Below, one piece after another: positions 32,074-40,344 of a stretch of DNA of 64,000 nt. The position numbers and the translations under genes are program-made. Location: contig NZ_BBBG01000009.1 in assembly GCF_001315945.1 (NCBI RefSeq), forward strand, positions 1-64,000, written 5' to 3'. Numbering within the stretch: position 1 is the stretch's first letter; each line of letters begins with the position of its first letter. The stretch is from Methanogenium cariaci JCM 10550 (GTDB taxonomy: Archaea > Halobacteriota > Methanomicrobia > Methanomicrobiales > Methanomicrobiaceae). The notes below the pieces were generated by a model. That model worked only from the letters and a program-made list of their open reading frames with translations, did no database searches and was not told where the DNA came from.

Positions 32074-33641
32074 ATGACAGAGATCCGCCTCGATGGCGAG
32101 AGGCTGGAGGTAGCAAAAGGAGCGGTGCTCGGGGGGGATATTATTCCCGGACATCCTCTGGAATGCAGTGTGGCAGTGATCCGTCCGGCGGACACAAAAA
32201 CTGCGGCCACACGCAATATTCGTGTCACAACAACCGCAGGAGAGGTGATCATCGAACTGAACGATGTGCTGCCTTCTGTTTTACAGGACAAAATTTCCTC
32301 CGGTGCCTCTGATACCGTTACCCATCCAGATATACTAGTATTAAAATGGGCTGACCGACAGGCAGCATCATTTGGCCTGTTTCTCACCGATATTGTTCCG
32401 GAACGATCCCCCCCCTATCGCTATGCCCGTGGTGATGTGATCCTCGGTTGTGGCGGATATGATCCGGGACAGTCATTCCTCATCTTCTCAAAGGCACCCC
32501 CCCACATCGCCGATCACGGTGCGGCAACAGGGGGGGGCATTATTGGCAGAGTTGTTTCGGGCATGTCGGTTCTGGAGGACTGGAAAGCAACAGATGCGAT
32601 CACGGTAATGGAACGCATCGTCCAGAGTGCGGATGCATCAAGTGCCTTTGCCACCACAGGTCGGGATCTCTTGCTTGAAGAAGGGATGAGTATCATCACC
32701 TATGTCCGGGCACGTGCTGCAGGATACCGGGAAGAAGACATAGACACCACACGGGCACAGAGTGTTGAACACCTGCTCCTGACCTACCGAAGCGGACGAT
32801 ACCATGTTTCACTGGACGCAAGTACCCACATTCGCGATGATCGTATGCGCGAAAGTGAAGTCTTCTACGAGGGTGAACCGCACTCCCGGTTTGAAGGCAC
32901 GGTAACCGTCCGGGTCAGTGGAAGAAACCGGGGTTCGGCATATATCTATACCGATGATATTCCCGGAAGCCCGAACCATACCGCGGTAGGCAGTGTGGAA
33001 CATGGCATTGAACTGGCACATATTGCAGGCGCCGGTGAGACATTTCTTTTCCGTGTGGAACCGGCACAGTTTGATATCCGTGGGATGGCGCTCTCTGATG
33101 CGAAAGTCTTTGCAGAAAACCGGGGGTATCATTCTGAATGTTGATGATGATACCGGGGATCGGGTTATTATTTCGCAGACACCGGAAACCACTCTGGAAA
33201 TCTTAGCGGAAAAGCAGGTTTCTGTTACGACAATACCGGTCACACAGGTCATCTCTGTTGAACTCTTTGATGCCGAGGCACCACGGAGCACATACATATT
33301 CCGTTCCATAACCGGTCTCAGGTGGCATGAGATTGGTGAGATGCCGCTGCTTATCCATTTTGAGGGTGTGTCATTATTCCAGCCGGAAATAAAAAAAGGC
33401 ACGAATATCAATAAAGAAAATACTCCGGAGGGAAGGGTGCCTGCGAATATGCTGGCCATCACCAATGACTCCCGAAAGAGTGCGGGCCTCATTGGATGCA
33501 GAACCACGGAAAATACGGAATTCGGCCCCCACATCAGAACCCTTTGAAGGCACGAATATCATCGGGCGTGTCTGTGAACCGGAGAAACTGCCTGCCCTGA
33601 AAGAAGGAAGTATTGTCTATATCCGGGAGATGACACGATGA
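32074..33641 (+). CDS. Methanogenesis marker protein 3, two frameshifts
   Basis: About 520 residues of the UPF0288 (MMP3) family: EIRLDGERLEVAKGAVLGG at the start, then ECSVAVIRPADTKTAATRNIRVTT, SFLIFSKAP and GGIIGRVVSGMSVLEDWKATDAI (a cyclophilin-like stretch), and the C-terminal NTEFGPTSEPFEGTNIIGRV. Frame changes occur at a G5 at 33122 (G4 expected, NRGIILNVDDD) and at a C5 at 33527 (C4 expected). MMP3 is one of the proteins found with McrC, Mmp7, Mmp17 and component A2 in the MCR activation assembly. Its stop overlaps the mmp6 start (ATGA). Confidence 0.92.
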
Positions 33642-34111
33642 AAGAGCGTGAGTATGTCCCCCCCACGTATGTGGGCACGGTAACCAAATATGTCTTCATT
33701 GACTCACCCAACACCACACCGCAGACCCTGTTGATACGGGCGTATGAGATATCAGATGGACTGATGATCAAAGAGACCTGTTTCGGACTGCAGGTGACCG
33801 GTGCTCCGGAGAAAGTTAAACAACTCATCAAAGAACTGCGCACGGTTGACCCGGCCCATATTTTTGTCAAAGACCGCGGGTTTCCTCCCGGAGATCCACG
33901 CCGGTGCCGGGCAAATCTGGGTGGTGCACGACCCGGCTATTATGGCCATGAATTTGAGAGCGGGCTTTTTCGCTACATCTCTCACGGTCTTGAAGAACTG
34001 GAACGGAACACCGCACCAGCGGTCACGCGGTTGGGGGGGAAGAAAAGACTGGATGAAGGGAAATTACCCCTGAACAGATTACTTGAAATCATCAAAAACG
34101 AGGAGGCATAA
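33638..34111 (+). CDS. Methanogenesis marker protein 6
   Basis: Intact, about 157 residues: YVGTVTKYVFIDSPNTTPQT, GLMIKETCFGLQVTG, then the conserved DRGFPPGDPRRCRANLGGAR and PGYYGHEFESGLFRYIS. The family is restricted to methanogens; the biochemical role is not established. The gene overlaps mmp3 by 4 bp and carries the ribosome site of mmp5 (aggagg) at its end. YVP(P)TYVG carries a suspect extra Pro at the C7 run at 33658. Confidence 0.93.
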   Translation: MKEREYVPPTYVGTVTKYVFIDSPNTTPQTLLIRAYEISDGLMIKETCFGLQVTGAPEKVKQLIKELRTVDPAHIFVKDRGFPPGDPRRCRANLGGARPGYYGHEFESGLFRYISHGLEELERNTAPAVTRLGGKKRLDEGKLPLNRLLEIIKNEEA

Positions 34112-34115
34112 CAGA

Positions 34116-34574
34116 ATGGCAAAAGTGTTTATTTTCCCTGCCACAAGTCTCATTCTCTCAGATATGGTGGAGAGATGGGGCCATGAGGCACTGGGGGCAG
34201 CGACCGGTATCCGGGAACGAATCCAGACCGCAAGTCTTGACTCACCGCCTCTCCAGATGACGCCGGAAGATCCGAAGAAGGGTCTGAAATATGCCGCTGT
34301 TGAGGTACCCTGCGGGGTCAGGGGACGAATGGCCCTCTACGGGCCAATGATTGAAGAAGCCGATGCGGCGATTATCATCAATGATGCTGACCTCTCCTTT
34401 GGGTGTATGGGATGTGCCCGCACGAATGAACTGGTGATGTTCATGATACGCCAGCAGCAGGGGGGGCTGCCGGTACTCGATATTAAATATCCGGAAACGG
34501 ATGATGAAGGGTTCGCATTTGTAAGCCAGATAAAAGAGTTCCTTACCGGACTTGAAGGTGATAGCGATGACTGA
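34116..34574 (+). CDS. Methanogenesis marker protein 5
   Basis: Intact, 152 residues: [20 protein letters not shown] at the start, [20 protein letters not shown], and a Cys pair in [15 protein letters not shown] that could bind metal or a cluster. The ATG at 34116 is chosen for a strong ribosome site 9-15 bp upstream. It overlaps mmp15 by 8 bp. Methanogen-specific, role undefined; its place between genes of MCR activation proteins suggests a related task. Confidence 0.92.
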   Translation: MAKVFIFPATSLILSDMVERWGHEALGAATGIRERIQTASLDSPPLQMTPEDPKKGLKYAAVEVPCGVRGRMALYGPMIEEADAAIIINDADLSFGCMGCARTNELVMFMIRQQQGGLPVLDIKYPETDDEGFAFVSQIKEFLTGLEGDSDD

Positions 34575-35814
34575 TCAGCCGGTCCGTATTGCCCAGCTTT
34601 CCTGTGGTCCTGAGCACAGTGGTGTTCAAAAGGAGATCTATGATGCCGCTGCAGCAGTCAATGCCGAGATGTTCTTTCCGGATGTGACGCTCACCGATAT
34701 CCGCCGTTCATATGACAAATTCGGTCTTGAAGCACGTTCGGGCGATCTGAAACTTGCCATTGCCCGTGCGATGGCCCTGGTTGAAGGAAAAGTCGAGGCT
34801 GACGCGGTCTTTATTGCCACTTGCTTTCGCTGTGCGGAGGCGGCCATTGTCCGCAATGAGCTGCGTCGCTATATCCACGATCACTCTGACCTCCCGGTGG
34901 TGAGCTACTCCTTTACGGAACGCACCACCTCGGGAACGCTCCTCACCCGGATGGAGGCCCTCACCACCATCGCCCGGAGACGGGCGCTTCTCGCCCGTGA
35001 GGAACAGAAAGGCACGACGATGGCATTGACTCCGGGTCTGCAACAACAAAAGCCGTCATTATGCGGGATAATGAGATCATCGGCACCGGCTGGCTGCCCA
35101 CCACTGAAGTGATGGATAGTGCCCATGGGGTCATTGACGCCGCTCTGAAGGAAGCAGGTCTTGAAATGGCAGACATTGAGGCGGTTGGCACCACAGGATA
35201 TGCAGGTACCTGATTGGTGAACAGCTGGGAGCGGATCTGATTCAGGAAGAACTGACGGTCAATTCCAAAGGTGCGGTATATCTGGCTGACCGGCAGCACG
35301 GGGAAGCAACGGTAATTGACATCGGCGGAATGGATAATAAGGCGATTTCCGTTCAGGACGGTATCCCCGGCACGTTCACCATGGGGGGGGCATCTGTGCC
35401 GGTGCGTCCGGGAGGTTCCTTGAGATGACGGCCAAACGAATCGGGGGGGTGGACATCACTGAACTCGGTCCGATTGCGATGAAAGGGATATCAAAGACTG
35501 TGCCCATGAACAGTTACTGCATCGTCTTTGGTACCCAGAGTCTTGTCAATGCACTGGCAGAAGGGAGTTCGAAAGAAGACGTGGCCGCAGCGGCGTGTCG
35601 GAGTGTGGCAGAACAGGTATTTGAGCAGCAACTGCAGGAAGTTGATATTAAAGAACCGGTGATCATGGTTGGGGGGGGTACATCCCTCATCGAAGGACTG
35701 GTTCATGAGATGGGGGCACTGCTCCAGACCGAGATTCTTGTACCGCACCACTCACAGTATATCGGAGCTGTCGGCTCTGCTCTTCTTGCATCCGGATTTA
35801 TTGAGGAGAAGTGA
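34567..35814 (+). CDS. Methanogenesis marker protein 15 (ASKHA-type ATPase), several frameshifts
   Basis: An N-terminal domain ([35 protein letters not shown]) precedes an ASKHA ATPase fold like the activators of 2-hydroxyacyl-CoA dehydratases: [55 protein letters not shown] (the Cys may hold the [4Fe-4S] cluster shared between two subunits) and [14 protein letters not shown]. About 415 residues. Breaks lie near 35024 (GGG read as GG), 35207, and at the G8 run at 35383. Such ATPases drive difficult electron transfers, which fits activation of nickel(II) F430, though that role is inferred. Confidence 0.9.
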
Positions 35815-35821
35815 GGCTGCC

Positions 35822-36407
35822 ATGAAAGGCATGGAGTATTTTGAGGTGGAATGTGCGGAACCGGTGGGCGCAGAGACATACACCCAGATTGCGGATGATA
35901 TCCTCTCGGATCTCAACCTGAACCAGTCCATCGGGAGGCTGCACATCTACATTGATCCGGAAACCCCCCCCTCTTTCTCGCAGTCGGTGTGATCAAAAAG
36001 ATGCCGGGACTGGTGTATATCCGTGACTTTGCGAGTGCCTCGGGATGGAGGAAGGAGTGGTGCTGGACATTGGAACGGAGACCTATCTTTCACCGATGCT
36101 CTCCATTCTCTGGGATACCTACGGCAGGGATCTGATCACCCAGCCTGACCGGTTTACCGTAAAGATTCTGGTGCCCGGCCTGGACCCGCGGGAGATTGAG
36201 GATGTGATGGTGGTTGACCCGAGTGAAGGGATGTTCCATGATATCATCTATGCACTGCAGTGGATTGCGCCGGAAGGGTTCAAAGTCCGGCGTGAAACAA
36301 TCGGTGAAGGGTTTTTCAGTTATGTGGCGAGTGAAAACACCCTTGATGAAAAAGAAATTGACTCCCTTCTGAAAGAAAAGTTTGCCTGCGTCGGGGTGAC
36401 CGTATGA
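35822..36407 (+). CDS. Methanogenesis marker protein 17, two frameshifts
   Basis: When repaired, about 194 residues: MEYFEVECAEPVGAETYTQI, LHIYIDPETPLFLAVGVIKK, VLDIGTETYLSPMLSILWDT, VDPSEGMFHDIIYALQWIAP. Breaks are at a C8 at 35964 (C6 or C3 expected) and near 36041, where one base is missing in front of MEEGVVLD. MMP17 copurifies with the MCR activation complex in Methanothermobacter. Its stop overlaps the mmp7 start (ATGA), which matches their joint role. Confidence 0.9.
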
Positions 36408-36994
36408 CCGTTCTTGTCCCTATTACCTACAAAGGAGGAGTCTACCGCCATGATATCATCATCGACCTGATCGATGATCTCGGGGGGGATATATTGTCCA
36501 GAAACATATGATCGCCCAGGAAGTGGTGCTTCAGTCCTTAGTTCCGAAGGATGATATCGAACTGATACGAAAGATAAGTCGCCCTCTTGCAGGTGTTGTC
36601 TATGAAGCCCCGCTTGTTGGGACAGAGATTGCCGTTGTCAGTCCCAGTCTTGAAATTCACCACCTGCCCCCCCATACCTCATGTGATGTGGCAGAGTATC
36701 TCAGAAGTGCCGGGGCGAAGACCAATATGATCGGCCTTGCACGTGGATTTGGCAAGCGCATTGCCAACCTCAGTATCGAGGAACGGGACATCATCAATGA
36801 ACACGACTGTGCGGTGTTTATGCTTGGCAACTTTGAATCCTGTATCGAGTATAAATTGCCCGCTCTGCGCAGGGGGGATTACGGTGCCCATCATTCTCAC
36901 CGGACGGCCCTCCACAGAAGCCCTGCAGCGCATCATTGATCCCCCCCTGTTGACGGATATGTCGGAGGTATCGGGAGAATCGGTCACCGGATGA
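36404..36994 (+). CDS. Methanogenesis marker protein 7, two frameshifts
   Basis: Repaired product of about 196 residues: MTVLVPITYKGGVYRHDIII, IAQEVVLQSLVPKDDIEL, YEAPLVGTEIAVVSPSLEIHH, the Cys-containing LPHTSCDVAEYLR, DCAVFMLGNFESCI and ITVPIILTGRPST. Breaks are at a G7 at 36482 (G5 expected) and a G6 at 36872 (G5 expected). MMP7 is a core member of the activation complex that carries unusual iron-sulfur clusters. Its stop overlaps the start of the next gene. Confidence 0.9.
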
Positions 36995-37314
36995 AACGGC
37001 AGGAAGGCGAAATTGACCATCTGGATTCCCTGGTTGAGGAGGTTTCAGCAGTACTTTCCCGGAAACGGGAAGAAGTGGCAAAAGATACTCTTTCGGTAAA
37101 TCCTGCACGTCTGATGGCAGTTCTAGATGATGCAATGGATATCACCAAACGTTCGACCCATCCCACACCAATTGTTGTTCAGGTACGCGCACTTCGTGTC
37201 AAACTGCCGTATGATACCTATGCAGATGCAATTGCAGCAATTGAGATTGAAAACGGAGTCAAAATCGGTGATATAACGCACATCCTCCCTTCCCGTATGC
37301 GGATTATATCCTGA
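36991..37314 (+). CDS. Unrecognised 107-residue protein, last gene of the MCR-activation operon
   Basis: Intact. The N-terminal ~40 residues look helical and charged (HLDSLVEEVSAVLSRKREEV); then ARLMAVLDDAMDITKR, and a C-terminal part with IVVQVRALRVKLPYDTYADA and NGVKIGDITHILPSRMRI. There is no Cys and no membrane segment, so it is unlikely to bind a cluster. Its ATG overlaps the mmp7 stop (ATGA), so it is translated with the marker proteins. I do not recognise the family; a small accessory or assembly factor for the complex is the natural hypothesis. Confidence 0.75.
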   Translation: MKRQEGEIDHLDSLVEEVSAVLSRKREEVAKDTLSVNPARLMAVLDDAMDITKRSTHPTPIVVQVRALRVKLPYDTYADAIAAIEIENGVKIGDITHILPSRMRIIS

Positions 37315-37316
37315 TT

Positions 37317-37379
37317 CGTATCAGACCGTTTTCAGAAACAAAAATCATGGTCTGAATACGAAATTATATCCCTTTTTTC
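37317..37379 (+). terminator. Inverted repeat followed by a T-run after the mmp operon
   Basis: Arms cgtatcagacc (37317-37327) and ggtctgaatacg (37349-37360) pair over 11 bp with one bulged A, with a 21-base loop; a T6 tract follows at 37373-37379. The position directly after the last operon gene suggests a terminator or 3' end processing signal. The long loop also leaves open a regulator site for the next gene at 37404. Confidence 0.5.
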
Positions 37380-37403
37380 TGACAAATCTCTGTTGATTCA
37401 TTA

Positions 37404-37868
37404 ATGGCGCATACCGTGGATTTTGAGGACACGCTTCAGGAAATTCTGAAACGCGGAACAGAGACAGCATCAAAAGACTGGCTTGAGGGAATTGAGGAGG
37501 AATATGGGAGTGTTCCCCCCCTGATTTACCAGAAGATGTCCAAAAAACCCGAAGTGCTTCTCTCGCACCTGATGTTTAAGGATGCCATTTTTGAGACATC
37601 ATCTATTGATCCAAAGATGATAGAGCTTATTAGTATCGCTGTTGGTGCGGCACTGAAATGCAACCACTGCGTAAAATACCATATGAGTGCTGCCCTCAGA
37701 AAGGGTGCAACAAAGGATGAAATCCTAGAAGTGGTCCTCATTGCGGGTTCCATTGCACAGGCGGCCGTTCTCGCAGATGCCTACCGGGTCATTGATGTGG
37801 GAACAAACGGATGCGGCGCTTCCTGTGAAGTCAATGCTGTCAAACTGAAAAAGAACGGGGGGGACTAA
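37404..37868 (+). CDS. Carboxymuconolactone decarboxylase / AhpD-like protein
   Basis: Intact, 154 residues. The AhpD core is residues 45-135, with the redox motif Cys86-x-x-Cys89 and His93 in KCNHCVKYHMSAALRKGAT, then EVVLIAGSIAQAAVLADAYR. A second pair of Cys near the end (NGCGASCEVNAV) is unusual. Such proteins are thiol-dependent peroxidase partners or disulfide reductases; the exact role is unknown. It follows the mmp operon after a hairpin and has its own A/T-rich leader. Confidence 0.85.
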   Translation: MAHTVDFEDTLQEILKRGTETASKDWLEGIEEEYGSVPPLIYQKMSKKPEVLLSHLMFKDAIFETSSIDPKMIELISIAVGAALKCNHCVKYHMSAALRKGATKDEILEVVLIAGSIAQAAVLADAYRVIDVGTNGCGASCEVNAVKLKKNGGD

Positions 37869-37884
37869 AAAGATCCCGATAGTA

Positions 37885-38583
37885 TCATTTATTTTTCTTC
37901 CCGCCTACACAAAGCAGGAAACATGCTGCAATACCTGCGGCGTATACCCACGGATATGTGAACAGCCCCCCCGCAGTCGTGGGCAGAGGCGGTGCATCCT
38001 CTGATACATCCTGTGTCACTTCGGGTTCATCAGAGGTAGTGTTCAATCCGTTCTTATCTCCGAAAGGTTTCTCTCCTGAAATCGGAGTGCTCGTTCCGGT
38101 TGTCTCTGCAGCGTTCTCTTCGGTGCCGCCCGTCCCGTCCGTCCCGAAAATTTCTGCTACCAGCACCGGGTTTGTCAACAGGACACTTTTCGTTGCGTAT
38201 GATGTATCGCCCAGATCATAACGATTCAGGGGGGGCTGAGGCACTACCCAGATGAGATAGTGCCGGGTCCAGTGTTCCCCCCCCGGTTCTGCCAGTGTCC
38301 CATTCATATTCCCACTCCCCCCCGCTCCTGACAGGAACACGGGTGAAAGAAGCGGCGTTGCCAGATACAACCGGGCTTGTGATACTATCCAGTCTGACAC
38401 CACCGGATGCGAGATTGGGGGGGCCAGTTAAAAAGAGATACATCTCATCATATCCTCCCCCTTTCCAGAGAGATGAACGGTTTCTCCAATCACGGTAGAT
38501 GACACCGCAGATACTGGCATTACTGACCAACAGAGAAGACAGGTGCAGATGAAAGCAACAGAGATACAGCCATTTACTGTCAT
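37885..38583 (-). CDS. Membrane-anchored surface protein, frameshifted
   Basis: From ATG 38583, preceded by gaggaa, the product starts with a signal peptide (NGCISVAFICTCLLCWSVMPVSA) and then SSTVIGETVHLSGKG, a start seen in many Methanomicrobiales surface proteins of the DUF3821 type. A beta-rich domain (DEMYLFLTGP, HYLIWVVPQP), a long Thr/Ser/Glu/Asp-rich stalk and a C-terminal membrane segment (VYAAGIAACFLLCVGG) with KKNK at the end follow. Breaks at G5 (38457) and near 38400-38225. About 232 residues. It converges with the AhpD-like gene. Role unknown. Confidence 0.65.
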
Positions 38584-38690
38584 GGTATTTCCTCACGATT
38601 CTGACACTTCTTTCAATCGTTTTCCTTTAAGAAGTTTCTCCGGTTCTTTTCAATAATGATTAATGCACGAGAATTCATACATGGAAGAAT

Positions 38691-39220
38691 ATGACAGGGC
38701 CACGTGTACTCATTGCATATGCGACAAAATACGGGACAACAAAGAATATAGCAGAAGAAATTCAGGACGTTCTGACAGAGAATGGCATTGAGAGCGACCT
38801 CATTAATGTGATGGAGAGAGAATCCATTGATTCTTATGATGCAGTGATTCTCGGAAGTCCGGTATATATGGGTAAAATGCTTGCTGAAGCACGGGAATTT
38901 TGCGGACATTACCGGCCGGATCTCGCAGGCAAATGGCTGGCCATATTTGTTGACGGCGTTTCATGCTGCTCCGGGGGGAACAGGGATACATCCTCGTTGA
39001 TTGCCGCAATCGATGAAATGTATGAATATGTACGGCCAGTGATGAAAATTGGATTTGCAGGTGCATTTAATCCTGCCGGTCTCTCGGATACCGATGCCCA
39101 GATTGCCAACATGGTACACCCCCCCCTGCTGGAGACTTCCGGGATCACGAGGCAATCCGGGGGGGCTGGGCACGAGAAGTTGCATCAGCGATTCACGAAC
39201 ATAAAGAAAGCATATTATAA
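38691..39220 (+). CDS. Flavodoxin-domain protein, frameshifted near the C-terminus
   Basis: The start PRVLIAYATKYGTTKNIAEE is the FMN phosphate-binding loop; DAVILGSPVYMGKM is the second flavin loop. The family (HemG-like / flavodoxin_5) includes protoporphyrinogen oxidases and electron carriers. The frame breaks twice near 39140 and 39165 (two G/C runs); the repaired C-terminus is EVASAIHEHKESIL, stop at 39218. About 175 residues. A second flavodoxin of the same kind follows 84 bp downstream. Confidence 0.85.
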
Positions 39221-39304
39221 ACCATGTATCTTAAAAAGAAATGATATACTTTTTATTTAACACATAAGAGAACAATCGAGACAGCCACCGGAAGAGAAAA
39301 TATC

Positions 39305-39817
39305 ATGAATAATCGGATACTTGTCATATACGCCACCAGATACGGTGCAACAGAGGGGGGGATTGCCACGGCAATCGCGGAAGGTCTTCAGAAGCAGAAT
39401 CATGACGTTGATGTACGAAACGTGAAGGACGTTTTTGACATTGCAGGATATAGCGCTGTTATCATCGGGAGCCCGATCTATTATGGCAAAGTACTTCCTG
39501 AACTGGTGGCATTTGTCAGCCTTCACAAGAATATGCTGCATGAAATACCTGTGGTAGGTTTTCTCTCAGGGTATTCTCTGCTCGACATTTCGCCGGAAAA
39601 AAAGCAGGCTGCATCTGCTGCCTTTGATCAGGTAAGAGAACATATTGAAATCAGGGATATTGGATATTTTGCGGGTAAGATATCAGAAGAACAGCTTTCA
39701 TTCAAAGACAAGGCGGTAATGAAGCTCACTGGTACAAAACCGGGGGATTACCGCAACAGGGAAGCAGCCATTATCTGGGCACAGGGTCTCATTGATCTCT
39801 GCCTGCTTCAACTCTGA
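39305..39817 (+). CDS. Second flavodoxin-domain protein
   Basis: Intact, 170 residues. RILVIYATRYGATEG(G)IATAI is the FMN loop and AVIIGSPIYYGKVLPELVAFV the second loop; LSGYSLLDISPEKKQAASAAF and ISEEQLSFKDKAVMKLTGTK fill the helical part. It resembles the gene before it in layout but differs in detail, so the duplication is old. Redox partner unknown. The extra Gly after TEG sits at the G7 run at 39355. Confidence 0.88.
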   Translation: MNNRILVIYATRYGATEGGIATAIAEGLQKQNHDVDVRNVKDVFDIAGYSAVIIGSPIYYGKVLPELVAFVSLHKNMLHEIPVVGFLSGYSLLDISPEKKQAASAAFDQVREHIEIRDIGYFAGKISEEQLSFKDKAVMKLTGTKPGDYRNREAAIIWAQGLIDLCLLQL

Positions 39818-40344
39818 ATCTGTTTTCCGGGATACTGGCACTCCGTATCTTTTATGATGGTCAAACTATTTTGAAAAAGAGATCTGCCACTACCTGAATT
39901 GTTATATGGTTTCTCTGGGACTGTAATGTATCGTACAGGAGGTGAGATCCGAATTAAAGCAGATAGAAAAGACATCCTTCATGCAGTCATGCCAGATACC
40001 TTCACTCTCAGCAGGTCACAGCACAAACACATCTGTCATAAACACGGCACCTTGAACATATTTGTCTGGCATACATACAGAGACTAACTGATAACGGACC
40101 TGTTGCATATACATTATCTTAAAAAAATAGTAAAATCAAAAAAACACAATAATCCATTTATTTTGCTCATACTCTTTCCTTTCCTGCATTCCTGGAGAGA
40201 TTTTAATAATTTTAGCCGGGAATAATTTCCGGAAACAGATCCATTATGCACGGGAATAAAAGAGCAGGTTCCGGCCGGAGATTACCGTGACCTGGATCAA
40301 ATCAGGGGGTGGACAGAAGAGTTGATTTCACAAAACTCCGGAAC
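39818..40344. other. Intergenic region, no gene recognised
   Basis: 527 bp between the second flavodoxin and the 3' end of polB. The part 40110-40215 is strongly A/T-rich (A7 at about 40122, attttaataattttag near 40199). A short frame at 39899-40087 has no family likeness. No tRNA, repeat array or mobile-element end seen. Confidence 0.5.

Noticed and set aside
39899-40087. Small frame between flavodoxin and polB
   Set aside because: No recognisable domain, no clear ribosome site, and composition like the surrounding non-coding DNA.
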